Assembly (NCBI RefSeq): GCF_014644295.1
Contig: NZ_BMKK01000001.1
Location: 868,001 to 932,000, forward strand
DNA length: 64,000 nucleotides
Source: Emticicia aquatilis
Lineage (GTDB): Bacteria > Bacteroidota > Bacteroidia > Cytophagales > Spirosomataceae
Direction of reading: 5' to 3'
Below, piece after piece: positions 15,194 through 22,639 of the stretch (within the stretch, counting starts at the first letter, position 1; each line of letters starts with the position of its first letter). Under the pieces are notes generated by a model that saw nothing but the letters and a program-made list of their open reading frames with translations, was not told the origin of the DNA and did not search any database. The translations under genes were made by a program, and so were the position numbers.

Positions 15194-16276
15194 ATGTCTT
15201 TTAGTCCTCGAATCATTGCGTTTTTTTTGGCTATTTTTATCACGCTCATTTCGGTAGCGTTTCTAAGTTTTGTGCCAGATGTTACGGTAGCCATGCTTTT
15301 CGTGGTAGGTGTGGCGTGCTTTTTTGCGACCTTCTTTTTGGTTTTTTATACGATTGATATTTTGGTTTTTCGTGAAGTTGAACAAATCTCGAAAACCATT
15401 CAGCAACTCAAAATTCGTGATTTTGATATTTCGAGAAAAAGCCTCTTGAAAAGTGTGAATCCTATCAAAAAACTCAATACTGAGATTTCGACGTATGTGG
15501 CAAAAAAACAAACCGAAATCGAAGAATTGAAGAAAATGGAGCTGTTCCGTCGAGAATTTTTAGCCGATGTTTCGCACGAACTCAAAACACCTATTTTTGC
15601 AGCACAAGGTTTTATTCATACGCTCATTGATGGAGCAAAAGACGACCCCAAAACACTCGACCGTTTCTTGAATCGTGCCGCCAAAAGTATTGATGGCCTT
15701 GATGCCTTAGTACGAGATTTAGTGACACTTTCTCAGGTAGAAAAAGGCGATTTAAAAATGCACTTTGAGCAAATCGACCTAAAAATCATTACACAGGAAA
15801 TCTTCGAGCAACTCGAACACAAGGCTGAAAGCCGTGGCGTAACCCTAAAAATCAAACCTAAAACGCTCGAAAAAGCACTCGTAAAGGCTGATAAACAGCG
15901 AATTACGCAAGTTTTAACCAACCTCATTGATAATGCCATTAAATACGGTAAAGACAATGGTAAAGTTGTGGTTGAAATAGAAGAAGATAAAAAGCATTTT
16001 CATGTATCAGTCGAAGACGACGGCCCAGGAATTCAGCCCGAACATATCTCTCGCATCTTCGAGCGTTTCTACCGAGTTGATAAAAGTCGTTCACGTGATA
16101 CAGGCGGAACAGGCCTCGGTTTAGCCATTGTAAAGCATATTCTAAACGCTCATAATTCAAAAATTACGGTCACGAGCAAAATCGACAAAGGCACTACTTT
16201 TAAATTCAAACTCGCCAAAATCATAGAGTCTTCTACCGAAAATATTACTGATAGCGAACAGCTTATCGCAAAATAA
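15194..16276 (+). CDS. PhoR-like sensor histidine kinase
   Basis: A 360-residue membrane kinase with two transmembrane segments (about 8-27 and 31-56) and almost no periplasmic loop, so it probably senses within the membrane or from the cytoplasm. A coiled linker leads to HisKA with phospho-acceptor His128 (ADVSHELKTP). The ATPase domain has the N box (NLIDNAIKYG), the G1 box DDGPGI and the G2 box GGTGLGLAI. It is cotranscribed with the regulator at 14447. A palindromic repeat and the next gene's promoter follow the stop. Confidence 0.92.
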   Translation: MSFSPRIIAFFLAIFITLISVAFLSFVPDVTVAMLFVVGVACFFATFFLVFYTIDILVFREVEQISKTIQQLKIRDFDISRKSLLKSVNPIKKLNTEISTYVAKKQTEIEELKKMELFRREFLADVSHELKTPIFAAQGFIHTLIDGAKDDPKTLDRFLNRAAKSIDGLDALVRDLVTLSQVEKGDLKMHFEQIDLKIITQEIFEQLEHKAESRGVTLKIKPKTLEKALVKADKQRITQVLTNLIDNAIKYGKDNGKVVVEIEEDKKHFHVSVEDDGPGIQPEHISRIFERFYRVDKSRSRDTGGTGLGLAIVKHILNAHNSKITVTSKIDKGTTFKFKLAKIIESSTENITDSEQLIAK

Positions 16277-16309
16277 AACCTGTGAGGTCTTGCAGACCAT
16301 GCGGGTTTA
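16274..16309. repeat. nested palindromic repeat after the kinase gene
   Basis: ggtct-tgc-agacc is enclosed by aaacc...gggttt, giving a nested hairpin that may end the two-component operon. It overlaps the -33 region of the next gene's promoter. Confidence 0.55.
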
Positions 16310-16322
16310 AAGCGTAACTTTG
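16290..16322 (+). promoter_or_regulatory. promoter of the pseudouridine synthase gene
   Basis: TTG (16290-16292) and TAACTTTG (16315-16322) are 22 bp apart, slightly longer than usual. The ATG follows at 16343. Confidence 0.5.
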
Positions 16323-16342
16323 CACAAAAAAGCAGTAAATAA

Positions 16343-17131
16343 ATGGAATATGATTTCGATTTTAGTGTTTTCGACGAAAAAGAAGCACCAAAAATAAAGA
16401 ATACATTAAAGAAAATCGACTTCAAAGACATCATCATCTTTGAAAATGAAGACTATATTTTGATAAATAAACCCCCTTATTTATCAAGCCTCGACGAGCG
16501 AACACAAGACAAACACCAAAGTATTTTGCGTTTGGCAAAAGAATACTCACATGATGCCCAACTTTGTCACCGTCTCGACAAAGAAACTTCGGGTGTGTTG
16601 GCCATTGCCAAAAATCCAGCCGCTTACCGTAATCTGGCGATGCAATTTGAAGCCCGTGAGGTAGCTAAACGTTATCACGCAATCTCAAATGGTGTGCATG
16701 ATTTTGAAGGGGTTTCGGTCTATTTACCGATTGCTCAACTTCGTGATGGAACAGGCGTGAGAATCGACCGAGAAAAAGGAAAAATTGCCGAAACGATTTT
16801 TAATACACTCAAAGCTTACAGAAGTTATACTTTAGTAGAATGTATGCCAATCACGGGGCGTATGCACCAAATTAGGGTACATTTGCAGTGCCTAAAAGCC
16901 TCGATTGTATCTGACCCCATGTATGGCGGTGATGATATTTATCTTTCGCAAATCAAAAGCAAAAAGTTTAATCTAAAAAACGGTACTGAGGAGATTCCGC
17001 TCATCAGAAGAGTTGCCCTACACGCACATTCGCTTACGTTTCGTTTGCTGAATGGCGATGCAATAACAGTAGAAGCTCCATATCCGAAAGATTTCAGCGT
17101 AGTTGTGAAGCAGTTGGATAAGTTTGGATAA
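16343..17131 (+). CDS. RluA-family pseudouridine synthase
   Basis: 262 residues. The catalytic motif HRLDKETSG holds Asp79, and GRMHQIRVHL, the second RluA signature, lies near residue 175. The enzyme isomerises specific uridines in 23S rRNA or tRNA to pseudouridine. There is no N-terminal S4 domain; instead a short acidic start (YDFDFSVFDEKEAP) precedes the catalytic domain, as in several Bacteroidota RluA proteins. The exact uridine target cannot be told. It has its own promoter and a double hairpin terminator downstream. Confidence 0.9.
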   Translation: MEYDFDFSVFDEKEAPKIKNTLKKIDFKDIIIFENEDYILINKPPYLSSLDERTQDKHQSILRLAKEYSHDAQLCHRLDKETSGVLAIAKNPAAYRNLAMQFEAREVAKRYHAISNGVHDFEGVSVYLPIAQLRDGTGVRIDREKGKIAETIFNTLKAYRSYTLVECMPITGRMHQIRVHLQCLKASIVSDPMYGGDDIYLSQIKSKKFNLKNGTEEIPLIRRVALHAHSLTFRLLNGDAITVEAPYPKDFSVVVKQLDKFG

Positions 17132-17135
17132 TAAA

Positions 17136-17200
17136 GTAGCACAATTTTCTAAATTGTGCTACGAAAAAGGGCATTTGCTTCAAAACAAATGCCCTTTTTA
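17136..17200. terminator. double hairpin, bidirectional terminator
   Basis: The first hairpin (17136-17162) is gtagcacaattt paired with aaattgtgctac, a member of a dispersed repeat family in this window. The second is aaaaagggcatttg (17164-17177) paired with caaatgccctttt (17186-17198), flanked by A and T runs so that it can end both the pseudouridine synthase gene and greA. Confidence 0.8.
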
Positions 17201-17218
17201 TATATCTCAAGCAAGAAA

Positions 17219-17692
17219 TTATCTTGTAATCTCCAAAATTTCTACTTCAACTACACCTGCCGGTGCTTGAATTTCAGCCGTTTCACCAAGTTTTTTACCG
17301 AACAAACCTTTTCCAAATGGAGAATTGATTGAAATCTTACCCAATTTCAAATCTGCTTCTTCTTCAGCGACCAATGTATAAGCCATTGTAGCACCATTTT
17401 TCTTATTTTTGATTTTCACTTTCGATAACAACGAAACCTTCGATGTATCAATAGTTGACTCATCTAAGATACGAGCACTCGCAACAATCTCTTCCAATTT
17501 CGAGATTTCCATTTCCATCAAACCTTGTGCATCTTTGGCAGCATCGTATTCGGCGTTTTCTGATAAATCACCTTTATCACGAGCTTCCGCAATCTGACGA
17601 GCGATGTCGGCACGACCTTTAGTTTTTAATTCGTGAAGTTTATTTTTTAGGTTATTAAAACCTTCTTCTGTGTAATATTGAATCTTTGACAT
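17219..17692 (-). CDS. greA: transcription elongation factor GreA
   Basis: 157 residues. An N-terminal coiled-coil (about 1-75: GFNNLKNKLHELKTKGR, then ARDKGDLSENAEYDAAKDAQ) carries the acidic tip DLSENAEYDAAK that enters the RNA polymerase secondary channel and stimulates cleavage of backtracked RNA. A C-terminal FKBP-like domain (about 80-157) ends with SPFGKGLFGKKLGE. The length is standard. A well-formed promoter at 17864-17892 predicts a long, structured leader of about 165 bases. Confidence 0.95.
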   Translation of the reverse strand: MSKIQYYTEEGFNNLKNKLHELKTKGRADIARQIAEARDKGDLSENAEYDAAKDAQGLMEMEISKLEEIVASARILDESTIDTSKVSLLSKVKIKNKKNGATMAYTLVAEEEADLKLGKISINSPFGKGLFGKKLGETAEIQAPAGVVEVEILEITR

Positions 17693-17710
17693 AATTTATA
17701 AAATTTAAAA

Positions 17711-17758
17711 ACCCCTAAACTTTAGGGGTGAGACAAAAAAAAACGGCGAAAATTTTCG
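17711..17758 (-). other. hairpins in the greA leader
   Basis: Within the predicted greA 5' leader, acccctaaa/tttaggggt (17711-17729) and cgaaaattttcg (17747-17758) are perfect inverted repeats. They could be a regulatory leader structure or simply a dispersed repeat. Confidence 0.5.
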
Positions 17759-17863
17759 ACCGTCTCTGTGTAAAACCAAGTTTTTAGTCCAGAAACTATC
17801 TTATTTTCGGGCGAAATAGCACTTTATTTGTTCGTTTTCTTTTCATTTGCTTATTTTGAATAA

Positions 17864-17892
17864 CAAAGGTACAAAGTTTTTTTAAAAATCAA
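17864..17892 (-). promoter_or_regulatory. greA promoter
   Basis: The minus strand shows TTG (17892-17890), an 18-bp spacer and TACCTTTG (17871-17864): both consensus elements at good spacing. Confidence 0.65.
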
Positions 17893-17930
17893 GTGATTTT
17901 TAAAGCCACATTATTTATAACGAAAATCTG

Positions 17931-18842
17931 ATGAAAATAGTTTTTATGGGTACGCCCGATTTTGCGGTGGCGAGTTTGAAAGCATTGGTAGAAAGTGGGA
18001 AAGAAGTAGTGGCTGTGATTACTGCCCCCGATAAGCCGTCGGGTCGAGGATTGGTCATGAACGAGACTCCCGTAAAGAAATATGCTGTCTCACAGGGTAT
18101 TCCTGTCTTGCAGCCAGAGAAACTGAAAAACCCAGAATTTCTCGAACAATTACGCAGCTATCAAGCTGACTTACAGATAGTTGTTGCCTTCAGAATGTTG
18201 CCCGAAGTTGTGTGGAATATGCCACGTCTCGGTACTTTCAATTTGCATGGTTCGCTTTTGCCACAATATCGTGGAGCTGCTCCAATCAATTGGGCAGTAA
18301 TTAACGGAGAAACCGAAACTGGCGTGACGACATTTTTCCTACAACACGAAATTGATACAGGTAATGTAATTTTCGCTGAAAAAACACCGATTCTTCCCGA
18401 AGATAATGCAGGAACCATTCATGATAAATTGATGGAAATCGGAGCGGGTTTAGTTGTCAAAACCGTAGAAGCAATTGAGGCGGGAAGTTATCCGCAGATT
18501 CCGCAAGATATGAGTACTGAACTAAAATCTGCACCGAAAATCTTTAAAGAAACTTGCCAAATTGATTGGAATTTATCGGCCGAAAAAATCCATAATTTCG
18601 TGCGTGGACTTTCACCCTACCCTGCCGCTTGGACTACGCTAAATGACAAAACTTGCAAAATTTACAAAACTGAAATTGGTGAAACTGCCAATGATTCGGC
18701 CGAAATAGGGAATTTCCAAACTGATGGAAAAACTTACCTCGACTTTAGAAGTGCTGATAAATGGATAAAAATCAAAGAACTCCAACTCGAAGGTAAAAAA
18801 CGCATGGGAATTGAGGAGTTTTTGAGGGGTTTTAGGGCGTAA
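17931..18842 (+). CDS. fmt: methionyl-tRNA formyltransferase
   Basis: 303 residues. It formylates the amino group of methionine on initiator tRNA, using 10-formyl-tetrahydrofolate. The N-terminal formyltransferase domain has the catalytic trio Asn104, His106 (NLHGSLLPQYRGAAP) and Asp142 (HEIDTG); the C-terminal tRNA-binding OB-like domain (about 205-303) begins at FVRGLSPYPAAW. Length and order are normal. No def gene is next to it, unlike in many bacteria. It is divergent from greA, with about 240 bp between the starts. Confidence 0.95.
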   Translation: MKIVFMGTPDFAVASLKALVESGKEVVAVITAPDKPSGRGLVMNETPVKKYAVSQGIPVLQPEKLKNPEFLEQLRSYQADLQIVVAFRMLPEVVWNMPRLGTFNLHGSLLPQYRGAAPINWAVINGETETGVTTFFLQHEIDTGNVIFAEKTPILPEDNAGTIHDKLMEIGAGLVVKTVEAIEAGSYPQIPQDMSTELKSAPKIFKETCQIDWNLSAEKIHNFVRGLSPYPAAWTTLNDKTCKIYKTEIGETANDSAEIGNFQTDGKTYLDFRSADKWIKIKELQLEGKKRMGIEEFLRGFRA

Positions 18843-18981
18843 TTTATAATTAGATACTGGTTATTAGAGAATTAGTTATAAGTTTATTTTATGGATAAAC
18901 CTTATAACTTTTATAGTTAATTCTTACATCCCAACGTTTTCTTACCGAACTTTGCAATCAGAAATTACGTAAATCATGTAG

Positions 18982-19000
18982 GACAAGTTTCAAACTTGTC
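18982..19000. repeat. dispersed palindrome, family A
   Basis: gacaagtttcaaacttgtc is a perfect inverted repeat 32 bp before the hemB start. Related copies lie at 17136, 28107, 28161, 29599 and 49487. Confidence 0.7.
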
Positions 19001-19031
19001 AAATAACAATAGCTATAAAATTAGGACAAAC

Positions 19032-20003
19032 ATGCTAATCAGTCGCCCACGTAGAAATAGAAAAAGTGCCGCAATCAGAGATTTGGTACAAGAAACCACC
19101 CTTTCAGTCAATGATTTTATCTTTCCGATGTTTGTGATGGAAGGTTCGGGTATCAAAAGCGAGATAAAATCAATGCCAAACATTTATCGCTTTTCGATTG
19201 ATACTTTGTTGGAGGAAATCAAAGAGGTTTCTGATTTAGGAATCAAATCAATCTGTCTTTTTCCGAATTATCCCGAAGCAAAAAAAGACAAATACGCTAC
19301 CGAAAGTCACAATCCCGATACGCTTTATTTAAAAGCATTGAGCGAAATCAAAGATAAATTCCCGCACATTGCTCTCATGACCGACGTAGCAATGGACCCG
19401 TACAGCAGCGATGGCCACGATGGCTTGGTAGAAAATGGTGAGATTCTAAACGACGAAACGCTTGATATTTTAGGTAAAATGGCTCTCGCACAAGCCCGTG
19501 CAGGAGCGGATATCATCGGGCCGTCGGATATGATGGATGGCCGTATTGGTTATATCAGAGAAATGCTTGACGATGAAGGCTTTACGAATGTAAGTATCAT
19601 GTCGTATTCAGTAAAATATGCGAGTGCATTTTATGGTCCATTCCGTGATGCTCTTGATTCTGCTCCAAAATTTGGCGATAAGAAAACCTATCAAATGAAT
19701 CCAGCCAATGTACGTGAAGCTCTTATCGAAGGTCAGCTTGATGTAGCCGAAGGTGCAGATTTCTTGATGGTAAAACCTGCGTTTTCGTACCTTGACGTTA
19801 TCAAAACAATGGCAGACAACTTTGATTTACCGATTGCTGCCTATAATGTTTCGGGCGAATATGCCATGATAAAAGCCGCTGCTCAAAATGGCTGGCTCGA
19901 CGGCGACAAAGCCATGCTTGAAATGCTTTTGAGTATTAAACGTGCAGGAGCAAAAATCATCTTGAGTTATTTTGCGAAAGAGTTTGCTTTACTCAAAAAA
20001 TAA
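19032..20003 (+). CDS. hemB: porphobilinogen synthase (delta-aminolevulinate dehydratase)
   Basis: 323 residues from ATG 19032; an in-frame TTG at 18996 lies inside a palindrome and is rejected. The enzyme condenses two 5-aminolevulinate molecules to porphobilinogen in heme synthesis. The active-site lysines are Lys195 (YSVKYASAFYGPFRD) and Lys248 (LMVKPA). The metal-site segment reads DVAMDPYSSDGHDG and lacks the three cysteines of zinc-dependent enzymes, so it should be a magnesium-type enzyme. It is followed 30 bp later by pyrC. The pathway partner hemE is 9.6 kb downstream on the other strand. Confidence 0.95.
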   Translation: MLISRPRRNRKSAAIRDLVQETTLSVNDFIFPMFVMEGSGIKSEIKSMPNIYRFSIDTLLEEIKEVSDLGIKSICLFPNYPEAKKDKYATESHNPDTLYLKALSEIKDKFPHIALMTDVAMDPYSSDGHDGLVENGEILNDETLDILGKMALAQARAGADIIGPSDMMDGRIGYIREMLDDEGFTNVSIMSYSVKYASAFYGPFRDALDSAPKFGDKKTYQMNPANVREALIEGQLDVAEGADFLMVKPAFSYLDVIKTMADNFDLPIAAYNVSGEYAMIKAAAQNGWLDGDKAMLEMLLSIKRAGAKIILSYFAKEFALLKK

Positions 20004-20033
20004 AATCAATCGTTTTCTATCGAATATCTTTCC

Positions 20034-21374
20034 ATGTCACAAACCATACTAATACTAAATGCCCTCGTAGTTAACGAAGGAAAAATTACGCCCGCTGATG
20101 TTTTTATCAAAGATGGCTTCATTGAGCAAATCGGCAACAACCTTTCTCACCTCAAAACCAAAAAGGTAATTGATGCCACTGGTAAATATCTTTTACCTGG
20201 TGTGATAGACGACCAAGTGCATTTTCGTGAGCCTGGCCTAACGCACAAGGCAACAATTGCTACCGAAGCTCGTGCGGCTGTAGCTGGAGGAACAACAAGT
20301 TTCATGGAAATGCCCAACACAGTGCCAAATGCACTTACCCAAGCACTTTTGGAGGATAAATATCAAATAGCGGCTCAATCATCTATAGCCAATTATTCAT
20401 TTTTCATGGGAGCATCGAATGATAATTATGATGAAGCCATGAAAACTGACATCAAGAATGTTTGTGGTTTGAAAATTTTTATGGGAAGCTCAACTGGAAA
20501 TATGTTGGTCGATGATAAGAGTGTTCTGACACAAATATTCTCAAATTTTCCTTCATTAATTGCTACGCACTGCGAAGATGAAGCCACCGTGAAAGCCAAT
20601 TTGGCAAAATATAAAGAGCAATATGGCGAAAACTTACCGCATGACATTCATGCGATAATCCGCAACGAAGAAGCATGTTATAAATCATCGGCAATGGCGG
20701 TCGAATTAGCAAAAAAACACGGTACAAGATTGCATATTCTACATATTTCTACGGCTGATGAGATTCCATTATTTAATAATTCCCCTTTAGGGGTTAGGGG
20801 TAAAAATATTACTTCGGAGGTTTGTGTGCATCATCTTTGGTTTGATGCTGATGATTATAAAACTTTGGGAAATCAAATCAAATGTAACCCTGCTATCAAA
20901 CACGGACACCGTGAAAAATTGCTTCAAGCATTGCTCGACGACCATTTTGATGTAGTTGCAACCGACCACGCACCGCATACTTGGGAAGAAAAACAACAAT
21001 CATATTGGCAAGCTCCTTCGGGACTTCCTTTAGTGCAGCATTCGCTCAATGTGATGTTGGAGTTTCATAAACAAGGTAAGATTTCGCTCGAAAAGATTGC
21101 TCAGAAAATGGCTCATTCGGTAGCCGATTGCTTTGAAATCGACCGCCGAGGATATATCCGTGAAGGCTATTGGGCTGATTTAGTTTTGGTTGATTTAAGC
21201 GAAAAAACGCTCGTCACGAAAGATAGTCTTTATGCCAAATGTGGTTGGTCTCCATTTGAAGGAACTGAGTTTGGCTCAAAGGTTACCCACACAATTGTTT
21301 CGGGAAATGTAGCCTTTGCTAATGGCAAATTCGATGAAATTAATAAAGGTCAGCGATTAGCATTTAACCGATAA
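20034..21374 (+). CDS. pyrC: dihydroorotase, class I
   Basis: 446 residues. It cyclises carbamoyl-aspartate to dihydroorotate in pyrimidine synthesis. The first metal motif reads DDQVHFREPG, with Gln where most amidohydrolases have the first His of HxH; I recall the same form in other Bacteroidota enzymes. Further motifs are the metal-binding THCED, LHILHIST and VATDHAPH. A palindromic repeat (20782-20800) is embedded in frame at about residue 250 (NNSPLGVRGKN). The gene is directly downstream of hemB and is ended by the hairpin at 21401-21429. Confidence 0.93.
   Translation: MSQTILILNALVVNEGKITPADVFIKDGFIEQIGNNLSHLKTKKVIDATGKYLLPGVIDDQVHFREPGLTHKATIATEARAAVAGGTTSFMEMPNTVPNALTQALLEDKYQIAAQSSIANYSFFMGASNDNYDEAMKTDIKNVCGLKIFMGSSTGNMLVDDKSVLTQIFSNFPSLIATHCEDEATVKANLAKYKEQYGENLPHDIHAIIRNEEACYKSSAMAVELAKKHGTRLHILHISTADEIPLFNNSPLGVRGKNITSEVCVHHLWFDADDYKTLGNQIKCNPAIKHGHREKLLQALLDDHFDVVATDHAPHTWEEKQQSYWQAPSGLPLVQHSLNVMLEFHKQGKISLEKIAQKMAHSVADCFEIDRRGYIREGYWADLVLVDLSEKTLVTKDSLYAKCGWSPFEGTEFGSKVTHTIVSGNVAFANGKFDEINKGQRLAFNR
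20782..20800. repeat. palindromic repeat inside pyrC
   Basis: cccctttaggggttagggg matches the 'acccctaaaggggag' type of intergenic repeat found here at 45017-45035 and 17711-17729, but lies in frame within the dihydroorotase gene. Confidence 0.7.
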
Positions 21375-21400
21375 TTCATTCTTATTTTCTACATAAAAGA

Positions 21401-21434
21401 ATCCCTCTACAATGTTTTTGTAGGGGGATTTTTG
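21401..21434 (+). terminator. terminator after pyrC
   Basis: atccctctac (21401-21410) pairs with gtagggggat (21420-21429, one G-U pair), followed by tttttg. Confidence 0.8.
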
Positions 21435-21513
21435 TTTTTAGCAGCTCATGAAATAATTAAAATTTTAATAAAATTAGTACCATTTATTTTCGATTATTTT
21501 ACTAATTTTAAAC

Positions 21514-22431
21514 ATGAACAGACGAAATTTCATCGCAACAACCCTAACTGGTACTATTTTAGCAAAAACTGATTTTCTTTTTGCCAAACCTCTTACCAAC
21601 CCTTCAATCAGTGTTTTTTCAAAGACACTTCACTGGATTGAAGACTACCAAACTTTGGCCAATACCATTGCAGAAATGGGCTTCGATGGCATTGACCTAA
21701 CGGTGCGTCCTGACGGTCATGTGCTACCCGAAAAAGTTGAAGCTGACTTACTCAAATTTGTTCAAGCCGCTAAAAAAGCCAACATTAAAATTCCGATGAT
21801 GACCACCAGTATCTTGCAAGCTGATGCCTTATCGGAACGAGTTTTGAAGACTGCCAGTGGCTTAGGCGTTGAACATTATCGCATGGGCTGGTATCACCTT
21901 GATATGCAAAAAGACATCATGCAACAGGTCGAGACTTTTGGTCAGCAAATGAAAGGATTAGATGTTTTGAACAAGAAATTTAAAATTTCGGGCGAGTACC
22001 AAAATCATGGTGGACAAAACCTCGGAGCAGCCGTTTGGGATTTATTCCCTATTTTCAAAAGCATCAATTCGCCACTCACGGGCTGTCAGTACGACGTCAA
22101 TCATGCTACTGCCGAAAGCGGGGCTAACTGGGAAACTGGTTTTAGGTTAATTGCCCCGTACATCAAATCTTTAGCCATCAAAGACTTCAAATATATTTTG
22201 CAGGATGGCAAGCTCAAAAAAGTTGGTTGTCCGTTGGGCGAAGGAATTGTCGATTGGAAAAAATTCTTGGCATTAGTGAAGCAATACAACATTAATGTAC
22301 CAATAACAATGCACTTTGAATATGATTTAGGCGGAGCCGAAAACGGCCTAAGAACAATAAAAATGGACAAAAAAGAGATTATTTCGGCCATGAAAAGAGA
22401 TTTAGCATTGCTAAAAACATGGCTTGTATAA
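21514..22431 (+). CDS. exported sugar phosphate isomerase/epimerase-like TIM-barrel protein
   Basis: 305 residues. The N-terminus NRRNFIATTLTGTIL is a Tat-type signal, so the protein is probably exported folded with a metal. The body is a xylose-isomerase-like TIM barrel (AP endonuclease family 2 fold): MGFDGIDLTVRPDGH, YQNHGGQNLGA, QYDVNHATAESG, IKDFKY and MHFEYDLGGAENG supply likely metal ligands. Family members isomerise or epimerise sugars, or open 3-keto-glycosides. It heads a same-strand block with GH88, OYE, SDR, cytochrome/dehydrogenase and Gfo/Idh genes, which suggests a role in oxidative sugar breakdown (inference). Confidence 0.82.
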   Translation: MNRRNFIATTLTGTILAKTDFLFAKPLTNPSISVFSKTLHWIEDYQTLANTIAEMGFDGIDLTVRPDGHVLPEKVEADLLKFVQAAKKANIKIPMMTTSILQADALSERVLKTASGLGVEHYRMGWYHLDMQKDIMQQVETFGQQMKGLDVLNKKFKISGEYQNHGGQNLGAAVWDLFPIFKSINSPLTGCQYDVNHATAESGANWETGFRLIAPYIKSLAIKDFKYILQDGKLKKVGCPLGEGIVDWKKFLALVKQYNINVPITMHFEYDLGGAENGLRTIKMDKKEIISAMKRDLALLKTWLV

Positions 22432-22434
22432 AAT

Positions 22435-22588
22435 ATCCCGTAGGGATTAAATATCGGTAGGTAAATCTAAAGCAAATTCATAAGCATGCCGTAGGTATGC
22501 AACATAAATTTATGTAGGTTTCATACCTACGGCATGAGGTTATTTACCCAAATCTATCTTTTCTACCGATATTGAATCCCTACGGGAT
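22435..22588. repeat. 154-bp near-palindromic element
   Basis: Nested inverted repeats: atcccgtagggatt (22435-22448) with aatccctacgggat (22575-22588); aatatcggtag (22450-22460) with ctaccgatatt (22563-22573); catgccgtaggtatg (22485-22499) with catacctacggcatg (22522-22536); and a central acataaatttatgt (22502-22515). It fills most of the gap between the isomerase and GH88 genes. It encodes no protein. It looks like a miniature transposable element or a large REP-type hairpin. Confidence 0.85.
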
Positions 22589-22639
22589 AGTAGCACGCAT
22601 TACATGAAAAATTTAGGTTAAAAAAATATTCAATCACAA

